DNA of 64,000 nt from an uncultured Desulfobacterium sp. GTDB taxonomy: Bacteria; Desulfobacterota; DSM-4660; Desulfatiglandales; Desulfatiglandaceae. Where the stretch lies: positions 546,195 through 610,194 of the forward strand of contig LT984854.1 of the NCBI GenBank assembly GCA_900258555.1. The letters run 5' to 3'. The first letter of the stretch is position 1. Each line of letters starts with the position of its first letter. Position numbers and translations under genes: made by a program. This document shows, one piece after another, positions 43,810 to 51,958 of the stretch. Below the pieces are notes generated by a model. That model ran no database searches. It saw only the letters and a program-made list of their open reading frames with translations, and was not told the origin of the DNA.

Positions 43810-44109
43810 TTAGATATGTTTCTGTTTCTTCTCATTCGTCAACTTCTGCTTGATAAATCTGAAAAATAGTTTCCAGTCCTGAATGCAAAGAGAGAGGAAT
43901 GCTCCAACTGTCCCTGCTGATACCAACCCAACTGGGCATCCTTGCTGACCACAGAAGGGACAAACAGCGAATGTCGCATAAAAAGCGCTAAATCCAAACC
44001 ACCATCCTATAAATCTGAACAAATGGCCAAATGGTGATAGCTTTCGCTCATGGTAATCTCCATGAGCCAACTGGGATTTGGCTTCTATTTTTTCTATTTT
44101 ATTATCCAT
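43810..44109 (-). CDS. Small membrane protein with CPFCGQQGC motif (99 aa)
   Basis: The start at 44109 overlaps the dtxR stop. The middle has a CPFCGQQGCPVG cluster flanked by hydrophobic stretches (WWFGFSAFYATFAV before it and LVSAGTVGAFLSLCI after it), suggesting a membrane protein with a metal or redox Cys site. The C-terminus is Lys-rich. No family was recognised. Operon position suggests a role in iron handling. Confidence 0.7.
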   Translation of the reverse strand: MDNKIEKIEAKSQLAHGDYHERKLSPFGHLFRFIGWWFGFSAFYATFAVCPFCGQQGCPVGLVSAGTVGAFLSLCIQDWKLFFRFIKQKLTNEKKQKHI

Positions 44110-44870
44110 TACGCTAACGTTTCTATCTCGATCCCATCGGCTTCCTCTTTCCGCAGCGAGAGGTGGTAACCTTTTACCTTAATATCAATCGGGTCACCCA
44201 GCGGGGCCACGCGCTCAACTTTGACGACGGCTCCGGGTGTGACGCCCATCTCGACAATCCTTTTGTTCGTTTCTCCCCGGGCATTGACTTTCAGCACTTT
44301 GCCTTTTTGCCCCGGTTTCAAATCCTTCAACCTTGCTGCTGTCATCGCTTTCTGACCTCCTTGCTGTCTCCGTTGCTTCACATCTTCAAGAGTCGTTGAG
44401 ATACATCTTTCGCAATTCTCTTGGGTGTCATCATGATCACAGTGGGAACCGAAACCCGCGATCCACTTGGACCCTCCTCGAGGGCAAACCTCAATGAATT
44501 CGGCGAATTGGATAAATCGCTCCAGGATAATCTTGGGGATGGAGTGCTCCATTTGACAGGCGGCCTTATCGGCATCGCGCTCTTCAACCGCAAGAACCTT
44601 GACGAAGAAATCACTGAGGACCTCGTGGCGACGAATCACATCCTTGGCGGCGATCTTCCCGGTGGGTGTCAGGGAAATCACATCATAAGGGGCGTAGTTG
44701 ATCAGTTCCTTATCGGCAAGTGAGCGAAGCGCACCTGTCACCGAAGAGTTGCTGACCTTCAGCCGCTTTGCAATATCCTTGGGCCTCACCGCCTGTTTCT
44801 CCGCGATGATGTGAAAGATTGCCTCAAGATAATCTTCTAGGCTCGCTGTTAACGTATCAGCCAGTGTCAT
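44109..44870 (-). CDS. DtxR/MntR-family regulator with C-terminal FeoA domain
   Basis: 253 aa. The N-terminal winged helix has LEDYLEAIFHIIAEKQAVRP and KDIAKRLKVSNSSVTGALRS (about 10-50). The metal-binding/dimer domain has VIRRHEVLSDFFVKVLAV and CQMEHSIPKIILERF, then CPRGG and CDHDDTQENCERC. The last 75 residues are a FeoA/SH3-like domain. It should bind its operators when loaded with Fe(II). Its own promoter contains a near-perfect palindrome (44912-44928), and a second similar site precedes feoB. It leads the cargo operon. Confidence 0.92.
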   Translation of the reverse strand: MTLADTLTASLEDYLEAIFHIIAEKQAVRPKDIAKRLKVSNSSVTGALRSLADKELINYAPYDVISLTPTGKIAAKDVIRRHEVLSDFFVKVLAVEERDADKAACQMEHSIPKIILERFIQFAEFIEVCPRGGSKWIAGFGSHCDHDDTQENCERCISTTLEDVKQRRQQGGQKAMTAARLKDLKPGQKGKVLKVNARGETNKRIVEMGVTPGAVVKVERVAPLGDPIDIKVKGYHLSLRKEEADGIEIETLA

Positions 44871-44909
44871 TTTTCACCTCTAGGCTCATTCAGTTTCATC
44901 ATTCCGAAT

Positions 44910-44938
44910 AATTTATGGCATGCCTAAACTTTTGTCAA
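44910..44938 (-). promoter_or_regulatory. Promoter and operator of the dtxR-feo locus
   Basis: On the minus strand TTGACA (44938-44933), 17 bases, TAAATT (44915-44910). The palindrome TTTATGGCATGCCTAAA (44912-44928), with a perfect GGCATGCC core, covers the spacer and -10. This is the classic layout for iron-dependent repression. Confidence 0.75.
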
Positions 44939-44972
44939 GCTTTTTTTAGGGCGGGCATCAAAATTCCCCCTC

Positions 44973-45003
44973 CGACACTTTCCGACGGTCTCCGGTAGGT
45001 ATC
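44973..45003 (+). promoter_or_regulatory. Two-block phage motif, copy 6
   Basis: CGAC at 44973-44976, 17 bases, GGTAGGTATC at 44994-45003. It lies between the inverted iron locus and the next phage gene at 45106. A CGGGG-TTCG-CCCCG hairpin (45031-45044) follows in the leader. The rest of 44939-45105 shows no gene. Confidence 0.7.
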
Positions 45004-45105
45004 CAAGCGACAGGGTTATCGGCCTGATTTCGGGGTTCGCCCCGAGCGCGGGCCGTCCGCCCACCGGCATCAACCGGATTTGTCGCGACATGACCGGAGA
45101 ACCGA

Positions 45106-48100
45106 ATGGAGCTTTTCGCAACTGACCGTGAACGGCTGGCGTTCCTGCTCGAAACGGACGCCGCCCTTGACCTGGACTTCGAGGCGATCGAGGCCCAGGC
45201 CGAGGCGGCTGCCGAGGAGCCGTCACCGGAACAGCGGCCCAAATACATCACCAACTACATCGGCTCGAAGCAGAAGCTGGTGGATTGGATTTGGAAGCAC
45301 ACCCCGGACGGCGTGGAATCCGTTGTCGACGCGTTTTCCGGCTCGGCGGTCGTGGCCTACATGTACAAGACCAAGGGCCTGCGGGTCCTGGCCAACGACC
45401 GGCTGCGCTACTGCCACCACGCGGCCAGGGCGATCATCGAAAACGACAAGGTGCGTCTTTCCGATGAGGACCTGGAGGCGCTGCTCGCGGACAACGCGAA
45501 GGCCGGAACCTTCGTCCGGGACAACTTCAAGGGTATCTTCTTCGCCAAGGGCGTCCACGGCCTGATCGACACGATCCGGTCGAACATCGACAAACTCTCG
45601 GGTTTCAAGAAAGACATCGCCCTGTTCGCCTTGGGCAAAACCTGCATGTCCGGCAAGGGCGGCTTCGGGCATTTTTCGTCGTCGACCCGCTACGGCAAGC
45701 GCGAGGACACCCCGGAGGAATTCAAGGAGAGGCTGCGCAAGAACGTGGCCCGCATCAACGCCCTCGTTTTCGACAACGGCAAGGAGTGCAAGGCATCCCG
45801 CAAGGACATCAACGATTTCCTGCCGGAGGCCAAGGCCGACCTGGCCTATTTCGATCCGCCCTACGCCACGGAGTTTTCGACCACCAACTACGAAAAGTCC
45901 TACCACTTTGTGGAAGGGCTGATGACCTATTGGGAGGGGCTGACCCTCGTCGAGGATTCCAAGACCAAGCATTACGAGACCGACCACAAGACCGTGACCC
46001 GCGCCAACGCCGCGGAGTTCTTCGAATCCTTCCTCGGCAACGCCAGGCACTTCCCTCACTGGCTCATTTCCTACCGCGACCACGCCTATCCGAACGAATC
46101 GGAGATGCGGCGGATCATCGTCTCCATGGGGCGGGAGTCGTCCATGCGCTCCCACGATCACCATTACGCCATCACCTCCCGGCACGGCGAGGCGTCCCAC
46201 GCCAAGGAACGGCTGTTCATCTGCCGCAGAGCCGAGGGCGCGGAGCGGTCCGCCAAGGCGTCTGCGGAGGACGGCCCGCGAGCCGAAGCCATCTGGGAGG
46301 AAACCGAGAACGAGGTCCGCTACCGCGTCCGGAACCCGGACGAGTTCGAACCCGACAGTTTCCGCCGCAAGCCTCTGGAGGGCGTCGACGGCGTGGCGAT
46401 CATCATCGGACGCTTGAAAAAGGAGTTCGTACCCGAAGGCGGCAACCCGCGATCCATGGTGCTGCAGGCCTACCGGTTCGTCCGCAAGACGGAGAAGAAC
46501 CCGGACGGCTGGACCATGGAGAAGGCCAAGGAGTGGATCGACAAGCACGAAGCCGGGCGGGCCGTCGATGCCGCTCTGCGTGTGGAGGAGAACTTGATCG
46601 CCCTGGCGGATGCGCCGCTTGGCGAATCGCTGGACCTCTTGAGCTGCCAGGCCGGGAAAGCGGAGTCGGTCCGCGTCACCGGTTTCATGGGCAGCAAGTA
46701 CCTGATGCTCGGCTGGATCGAAAGCCATGTCCCCAAGGACGCGGAGAGCTTCCTCGACGCTTTTTCAGGCGGGGCCAACGTCGCCTACCACTTCAAACGG
46801 AAGGGAATGAAGGTCATCGCCAACGATCTCCTGCGGTATCCACACCATCTGGCGCGGGCCGTGGTTGAGAACTCCAGCGAGACTCTGAGCGACGAGGACG
46901 TGGACCGAATCCTCGCCCCGAATGCGGACGCGGGCTCGTTTATCGTGGATCACTTCTACGGGTACTACTACACCAAGCCGGTGCTCCGCTGGCTCGACCA
47001 GGTCTGGGCGAACATCCAGAAGCTTCACGGCTACAAGAAGGACCTGGCGCTGGCCGCGCTCGGGACGACCGTGAAGGCGAAGAGCGCCTTCGGTCAGTTC
47101 TCGCGGTCCAAGATGCACCGCAAGGCAGACCTCGACACGGATGCCAGCCTGGAGCAATCCCAGCTCTCCAATCCGCCGCTGTCCAAGTTCATCGAGTCGT
47201 TCAGGCGGTCGGTGGGCCAGCTCAACCGGCTGGTGTTCGACAACGGCAAGGAGTGCAAGGCCTTCAACCTGGATGCGGCCGAAGCGGTCCGCCGGTTCGG
47301 CGCGGACGTTCTGTATCTGGACCCGCCCTACGTAACCGAGTTCGGCAGCAATGACTACGAGGACTCCCTGCATTTCATCGAGGGTCTCATGACCCGCTGG
47401 GCGGACAAGGAACTCCAAGACAACCCCCGCCGCAGTTATCCGTCCCGGACACGCTACACCAAGGAATCGATCCGCTCCCTGATGGAAACGCTCGCGGCGG
47501 ACGCCCGCGGCAAGTACGGCACGGTGCTCCTCTCGTACCGCGACCGGGCTTACCCGCGGGAAGAGGAAATCAAAGAAATCTTCGCCGAGCACTACGGCCT
47601 TGTCCGGGTCCGCGGCATGGAGGTGGACTACAACATTGCCAAAGACATCGGCCGGGAAGGCAAACACGCCCGGGAACTGCTCTTCGTCGCCTCCAAATCC
47701 CGAGGTGCGGCGCGCTCCAAGGCCGACACACAGACGCCGGCGGCATGTCATACCTCGTTTCCGGTAGATCTGTCGTTCGATGCGTTCACACGACTTCAGA
47801 CCGAAGCGGCGGCATTGGACCAGGCCGCGGGCGATCCGCAGTTCACCTTCATTCTCTGCCGGGCCGGCACGAACAAGAACGGCGACCATTTCACCCCCGA
47901 CGAACTGGCCGCCCGTTACATGTCGGCGGTCAACAAGAAGATCGACCTGAAGCATTCCCAGGATTTCACCGACATCGTCGGCGGCATCGTGGGGGCGGAT
48001 TACGTCGAGGACGAAAGCGGCGGCCGGATTGAGTGCGCGGGGGAACTCTATGTCTCCGACAGCCCGCACGCGCAGTTGGCTTACAAGCTCATCCGCAAAG

Positions 48101-48969
48101 GGATCATCTCGCAGGTCTCCATGGAATGCGATTACGAAGAAGGTGAGTGTTCGGTCTGCGGCAAACGGGTCGCCTCGAAGAGCGATTACTGCGTCCATCT
48201 GCGCAAGAACAAGGGCGGCGAGCTCCAGGGGCAGCCCGTCTACGAAATCCTCCACGGAGTCACCTTCACCGGGCTCGGGCTCCTCGACCGCAAAGGCGCG
48301 GACGAGAACGCCCGCATCCTGAAGGTCGCCGCGGCGGAAAACGATGGTTCGACAACCCACTCTGAAGGAGGTCCGACTATGGACGAGAAACACAAGGAAA
48401 CCGAGGAACGAGCGGTGGAAGCCGCCAAGAAGAAGGACGGCGGCGGCGGCGGGACCGCGCCCGATGACAAGACCCGCCTCAAGGAACTGGAGCGGGAGAA
48501 CAAGGAACTCAAACAGCAGGTGCTCGGCCTGCAAAAGCAACTCGAGGAACTGGAAGCCGAAAGGAAGGCCGCCGCGAACCGGAGCCGGGCCCAGAAGCTT
48601 CTGCGCAAGATCGAGAAAAACGGTCTGTCCTTCGAGTCCGACGAGGAGCGCGAGCAGGAACTCACCCGCCTGGCCGGACTCTCCGACGACGCCTTCGCCG
48701 CCAGCGAAGCCGCTTTCGAGCGGATGCTTAAGGCCGGGCCCCGCGCCCACGCCGACGACAAGGACTCCAAGGACCGAGGAGCCGGTGCGGAAACTGCGAA
48801 GGCTTCATCCGGCGGCGACGATCCGCCCCTGCGCAGCGACGCCGGCGTCCGTCCGAAGGACGTGGAAGACAAAAAGACGAGTCTCGAGGACCGGCTGAAG
48901 AGCGGCTTCATGGCCGCCTATCGGCAGCGGGTGGCAAGCGCGACCGGCGAACCGGTTTCGACCAACTGA
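45106..48969 (+). CDS. Double adenine methylase fused to prohead protease and scaffold
   Basis: 1287 aa. Residues about 45-375 form a D12-class (Dam-like) adenine methylase with NYIGSKQKLVDWI, VVDAFSGSAVVAYM and DPPY at 250-253. A linker domain (about 395-500, with VDGVAIIIGRLKKEFVPEGG and WTMEKAKEWIDKHE) follows. Residues about 523-880 repeat the methylase fold with GFMGSKYLMLGWI, LDAFSGGANVAYHF and DPPY at 739-742. From about 884 a head-maturation protease-like domain has KHSQDFTDIVGGIVGADYVE and SQVSMECDY. A coiled coil (about 1119-1165) and an acidic tail look like scaffold. It would process the capsid shell while methylating DNA, unless it is cleaved apart. Confidence 0.85.
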   Translation: MELFATDRERLAFLLETDAALDLDFEAIEAQAEAAAEEPSPEQRPKYITNYIGSKQKLVDWIWKHTPDGVESVVDAFSGSAVVAYMYKTKGLRVLANDRLRYCHHAARAIIENDKVRLSDEDLEALLADNAKAGTFVRDNFKGIFFAKGVHGLIDTIRSNIDKLSGFKKDIALFALGKTCMSGKGGFGHFSSSTRYGKREDTPEEFKERLRKNVARINALVFDNGKECKASRKDINDFLPEAKADLAYFDPPYATEFSTTNYEKSYHFVEGLMTYWEGLTLVEDSKTKHYETDHKTVTRANAAEFFESFLGNARHFPHWLISYRDHAYPNESEMRRIIVSMGRESSMRSHDHHYAITSRHGEASHAKERLFICRRAEGAERSAKASAEDGPRAEAIWEETENEVRYRVRNPDEFEPDSFRRKPLEGVDGVAIIIGRLKKEFVPEGGNPRSMVLQAYRFVRKTEKNPDGWTMEKAKEWIDKHEAGRAVDAALRVEENLIALADAPLGESLDLLSCQAGKAESVRVTGFMGSKYLMLGWIESHVPKDAESFLDAFSGGANVAYHFKRKGMKVIANDLLRYPHHLARAVVENSSETLSDEDVDRILAPNADAGSFIVDHFYGYYYTKPVLRWLDQVWANIQKLHGYKKDLALAALGTTVKAKSAFGQFSRSKMHRKADLDTDASLEQSQLSNPPLSKFIESFRRSVGQLNRLVFDNGKECKAFNLDAAEAVRRFGADVLYLDPPYVTEFGSNDYEDSLHFIEGLMTRWADKELQDNPRRSYPSRTRYTKESIRSLMETLAADARGKYGTVLLSYRDRAYPREEEIKEIFAEHYGLVRVRGMEVDYNIAKDIGREGKHARELLFVASKSRGAARSKADTQTPAACHTSFPVDLSFDAFTRLQTEAAALDQAAGDPQFTFILCRAGTNKNGDHFTPDELAARYMSAVNKKIDLKHSQDFTDIVGGIVGADYVEDESGGRIECAGELYVSDSPHAQLAYKLIRKGIISQVSMECDYEEGECSVCGKRVASKSDYCVHLRKNKGGELQGQPVYEILHGVTFTGLGLLDRKGADENARILKVAAAENDGSTTHSEGGPTMDEKHKETEERAVEAAKKKDGGGGGTAPDDKTRLKELERENKELKQQVLGLQKQLEELEAERKAAANRSRAQKLLRKIEKNGLSFESDEEREQELTRLAGLSDDAFAASEAAFERMLKAGPRAHADDKDSKDRGAGAETAKASSGGDDPPLRSDAGVRPKDVEDKKTSLEDRLKSGFMAAYRQRVASATGEPVSTN
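47741..47772 (+). other. Decayed copy of the two-block motif inside the gene
   Basis: TTTCCGGTAGATCTG matches the second block of the phage motif except for small changes, and a degenerate CGGC stands near the expected place of the first block, one base out of register. It lies exactly at the border between the second methylase and the protease domain, where two genes may once have been separate. Confidence 0.45.
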
Positions 48970-48985
48970 CAAAGGAGGAATGACC

Positions 48986-49348
48986 ATGGCTTTCATCAAT
49001 CCCAATCACCGGGGCCTCGCCTACGGCGACGGCTACCTGCAGGGCGACGGCCAACTCGGCCAGGTGGTGAGGATCGTCGGCAACGACCTCTTCGCCGTGA
49101 ACACCACGCCGACGGCCAAGTCCTTCGGCATTCTGATCAAGGACTACAAGAACGGAGAGATGCCCGGCATCTACTGCATGGGCGGCGTCTACGAGACCGA
49201 CGTCTTCGAAGGGACCGTGAATCCCGGCGACGACCTGAAGGTTTCGGCCAACGGCAAACTCACCGCGGGCGTGCAGGCGGGCGAAGAAGTCATCGCCCGG
49301 GCCGTCTCCGTCTCCGGCGGAACGATCAAGTTCCGGCTGCTCATTTGA
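48986..49348 (+). CDS. Head decoration-type protein
   Basis: 120 aa from the ATG at 48986 (AAAGGAGG site at proper distance; an ATG at 48980 is too close). It begins MAFINPNHRGLAYGDGYLQG and contains ETDVFEGTVNPGDDLKVSAN, then AGEEVIARAVSVSGGTIKFR, a beta-rich pattern like DUF2190/decoration proteins placed just before the capsid gene. It probably stabilises the expanded head. Confidence 0.75.
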   Translation: MAFINPNHRGLAYGDGYLQGDGQLGQVVRIVGNDLFAVNTTPTAKSFGILIKDYKNGEMPGIYCMGGVYETDVFEGTVNPGDDLKVSANGKLTAGVQAGEEVIARAVSVSGGTIKFRLLI

Positions 49349-49366
49349 TTAAAGGAGGAAAACGAT

Positions 49367-50230
49367 ATGGAGACGATCCGCATGAACGTGCACAGCCAGG
49401 AATACATGGAGACTATGGCGCGCCTGATGTCCGAGGCGCTCGAGTCCCCGGAGGGGATGCGCGCGCTGGCCGCGGCCATCGCCGAGCCCATCGAACAGGA
49501 GATCAAACGCAAGGAAATCTCTTCGCTCCTGCTCACGAAGCACACCCTGCCCAAGGGTGAGCGTCCTCTTTACCAGAAGAAGCCCAAGGTCAAGGCCTAC
49601 TGGATTTCCACCGAGGGCGAGGCTCAGGAGCAGGAAGTCGGCAAGGACGAAGTGGAGTTTCCCACCAACCGCATCCATTCCGCGCCCATGGTCGACGTCT
49701 CGGTGCTCAAGAACGGCAACATCGGCACCCTGATGGACATCCAGACCGCGGCCGCGGACGAAATCCGCAAGGAGATCGACAAGCGGACCATCACGGTGCT
49801 TTCGGCGGCGGTGCCCGCGGCCAACACCGTGGAGGTGACCGGTGCGACCCTCACCGAGGAAGCCCTCAACGAGGCGATCTCCATCATCGAGGACCTCGAG
49901 TTGACGGTGAAATACATCGTCATGCGGGGCCGCCGCTTCAATGACCTGCGGGGTTGGAACCTCGACCCGGAAACCAAGTCCGAGTTGCGTGCCAAGGGGC
50001 TGATCAAGAACTACGGGACCGGCGGCATTCTGTTGACCGCCGCGCAGGCCATCGACGAGGTGCTGCTCATCCCCGACGAGGAGGTGGGCAAGTTGCCGGT
50101 GCGCGAGAATCTCAAGACCGAAGCCATCGAGCAGAAGACCCGCTTCAAGACGGGCTGGCTCGTCTGGTCGGAACTGGGGCAAGGCATCACCCGCCCGGAC
50201 ATTCTCGCCAAAATCAAAATTCTCGGCTGA
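49367..50230 (+). CDS. Major capsid protein
   Basis: 287 aa from the ATG at 49367 with an AAAGGAGG site. Position after the protease/scaffold and decoration genes, length and pattern fit a HK97-fold capsid: an N-terminal helix (METMARLMSEALESPEGMRA), a beta-rich middle (IHSAPMVDVSVLKNGNIGTL), a spine helix (ADEIRKEIDKRTITVLSAAV) and the A-domain IVMRGRRFNDLRGWNLDPET. It forms the head shell. Confidence 0.85.
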   Translation: METIRMNVHSQEYMETMARLMSEALESPEGMRALAAAIAEPIEQEIKRKEISSLLLTKHTLPKGERPLYQKKPKVKAYWISTEGEAQEQEVGKDEVEFPTNRIHSAPMVDVSVLKNGNIGTLMDIQTAAADEIRKEIDKRTITVLSAAVPAANTVEVTGATLTEEALNEAISIIEDLELTVKYIVMRGRRFNDLRGWNLDPETKSELRAKGLIKNYGTGGILLTAAQAIDEVLLIPDEEVGKLPVRENLKTEAIEQKTRFKTGWLVWSELGQGITRPDILAKIKILG

Positions 50231-50242
50231 CGGAGGTGAACC

Positions 50243-50605
50243 GTGACCGTGAAACTGAAGAACATCCGGCCGGGAGTTTTGATCATCGCCGATGTGAAGC
50301 TGCGCCTCGATTCGGGCCAGGCCTTCGAAACAGACTCGATCTCCCCTCAGATGGAGTCGGCATTGTCCGCGGGAAGGCTCGCCCGGATGGACGGCAAAGA
50401 CGATCCCCGGAAACGGGACGAAAGCCCTCCGACCGGTATTCAAGAGGAAGACCTCTCTGGACTCACCGCAGCCGAAGCTATCTCCCGGATCGGCACGGAA
50501 GGCGATCCCGACAAGCTCAAAGCCCACCTGGCGGGTGAAAAACGCAGGACGGTGATCGACGCCCTCAAGAAGCGGCTGACGGAGGTGGAAGGTGGCGCTG
50601 GCTGA
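50243..50605 (+). CDS. Small head-region protein (120 aa)
   Basis: GTG start at 50243 with a GGAGG site. It begins MTVKLKNIRPGVLIIADVKL, followed by a helical second half (GLTAAEAISRIGTEGDPDKL) reminiscent of small DNA- or head-binding domains. No family is certain. It overlaps the next gene by 14 bases. The position after the capsid gene suggests a head-completion or spacer role. Confidence 0.65.
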   Translation: MTVKLKNIRPGVLIIADVKLRLDSGQAFETDSISPQMESALSAGRLARMDGKDDPRKRDESPPTGIQEEDLSGLTAAEAISRIGTEGDPDKLKAHLAGEKRRTVIDALKKRLTEVEGGAG

Positions 50606-51050
50606 TCTCGTCGCCGTTCTCCGGACCGATCTGTCCGATCCACAGGGCGAGTTGTTCACCGACGATGTCCTTTCCCGCTGCATCCTGAAAGGCGTCTATC
50701 GTCTGGCGCGCGACCTGGAAACCTCTCTTTCCATCGTGAACGGAGAGGTGGTTCCGGAGCCGGAAGGCGAACCGCGCGAGCTGCTGCTCCTGTTGGGCCA
50801 GATTCATGCCTGCCAGGTCATGCGGGCTCAGACCGCCAACGCCTTCGCCTTTTCAAGCGGCGACAAGCGGGTGGATAAAACCAAGCAGCCGGAGCACTGG
50901 GCCGGGCTCGAGGAAGACCTCAAGGCCGTGTACAAACAGCGGCTGAGTGAAATCAAACCGGGAGCCGCCGCATCCCCCGAGGACTACATCATCACGCCCG
51001 GAGGACTCGCGCCGGTCATCTACGATCAAGGAAGCGAGCTTGAGCTGTGA
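50592..51050 (+). CDS. Head-tail connector-like protein (152 aa)
   Basis: GTG start at 50592. The helical N-terminus (MALADLVAVLRTDLSDPQGE, then VLSRCILKGVYRLARDLETS) fits a gp6-like adaptor of the neck. Overlaps on both sides show translational coupling. The assignment is from position and helical pattern. Confidence 0.65.
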   Translation: MALADLVAVLRTDLSDPQGELFTDDVLSRCILKGVYRLARDLETSLSIVNGEVVPEPEGEPRELLLLLGQIHACQVMRAQTANAFAFSSGDKRVDKTKQPEHWAGLEEDLKAVYKQRLSEIKPGAAASPEDYIITPGGLAPVIYDQGSELEL

Positions 51051-51409
51051 CCCTGCTGAGCGATCCCGAGAAAGCGGCGGCCTCCGGGGACGTGAGAGAG
51101 CTGATCCTGGCAAGCTCACAGGAAGCCGCGTTGCTGCGTGCAGTCCCCGGTGAGCGATTGTATGGATCGGACGACGCCTCGTTCACTGAAGTGGAGACCT
51201 TTCCTCTCGAGTTCATCGAAACGCCTCCGGAAGATCTCGCCAACAAGATCGATGCCACGGCCTGCGTGCTCCCCGGTCTGGACGTGAGACCGGAAGACCG
51301 GGTGCGTAGCGGCACAGACGTCTTCCGGGTACAGACCGTCGTGGAAGAGCGTCTCTTCGGCGTCGTGACCCACAAGGTGCTGAAACTGGTGCGTCAGCAT
51401 GGGAGTTAA
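51047..51409 (+). CDS. Head-tail stopper-like protein (120 aa)
   Basis: GTG at 51047 overlaps the preceding stop (GTGA). After a helical start the C-terminal part (LPGLDVRPEDRVRSGTDVFR, then VQTVVEERLFGVVTHKVLKL) has the small beta-barrel pattern of phage stopper/connector proteins. It would close the portal channel after packaging. Confidence 0.6.
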   Translation: MTLLSDPEKAAASGDVRELILASSQEAALLRAVPGERLYGSDDASFTEVETFPLEFIETPPEDLANKIDATACVLPGLDVRPEDRVRSGTDVFRVQTVVEERLFGVVTHKVLKLVRQHGS

Positions 51410-51884
51410 GCGCTTCGGAGATTGGGACAAAGCGAAGGCGAAACTGGCCGCCAATCCGGGAGCCCGGCTCGCTCTGGCGATCCGGCAGGCGACCATCAAG
51501 AACGCCCTATTCCTCGTCCGCGAAATCAAACGCGGCATCCGCTCCCAGGCACCGGGCGGCAAGGCGTTCGTCAAGCTGGCCGAGAGCACCATCGCACGCA
51601 AGGGCTCCAGCAAGGCCCTGATCGACACCGGCTTCCTCGTCAATTCAATCACTCAGCGCATCCTCGCCGACCGGGCTTTCGTGGGACTCCTGCGCGGCAC
51701 GGTCAACAAGGACGGCGACGATCTGGTGAACATCGGCGCGGTGATGGAATACGGAGCCACCATCCAGCACCCCAACGGCGCGGTGATCGTCATCCCGCCC
51801 CGTCCCTTCCTGCATCCCACCATGGAAAAGTACCGCGAACGGATCATCGAGAACTACCGCCAGGCGATCCGCTCAGCTCTCTGA
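51399..51884 (+). CDS. Tail-completion protein (HK97 gp10 / Mu gpG-like)
   Basis: 161 aa from the ATG at 51399, overlapping the previous gene by 11 bases. QATIKNALFLVREIKRGIRS, SSKALIDTGFLVNSITQRIL and MEYGATIQHPNGAVIVIPPR, then PFLHPTMEK, are the family hallmarks (the 'TGxLxxS' and 'RPFLxP' segments). It completes the tail at the head-proximal end. Confidence 0.85.
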   Translation: MGVKRFGDWDKAKAKLAANPGARLALAIRQATIKNALFLVREIKRGIRSQAPGGKAFVKLAESTIARKGSSKALIDTGFLVNSITQRILADRAFVGLLRGTVNKDGDDLVNIGAVMEYGATIQHPNGAVIVIPPRPFLHPTMEKYRERIIENYRQAIRSAL

Positions 51885-51891
51885 TCCCTGC

Positions 51892-51922
51892 CGACACTTC
51901 CCGTCCGCCTCCGGTAGGTATC
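51892..51922 (+). promoter_or_regulatory. Two-block phage motif, copy 7
   Basis: CGAC at 51892-51895, 17 bases, GGTAGGTATC at 51913-51922, in the gap between the neck genes and the tail genes. It gives the sheath-tube-tape cluster its own potential start. Confidence 0.7.
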
Positions 51923-51958
51923 CAGCGGAAACAGTCGCTCGAACCGGAGGAACCGGAT

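Noticed and set aside
39365-44870. Iron locus as evidence that the phage region is ordinary chromosome
   Set aside because: Terminase, portal, capsid and tail genes with the same two-block motif flank it on both sides, so it is better read as cargo.
46765-48750. Long minus-strand open frame opposite the methylase-protease gene
   Set aside because: Low-complexity translation driven by GC bias. The plus-strand product has clear catalytic motifs.
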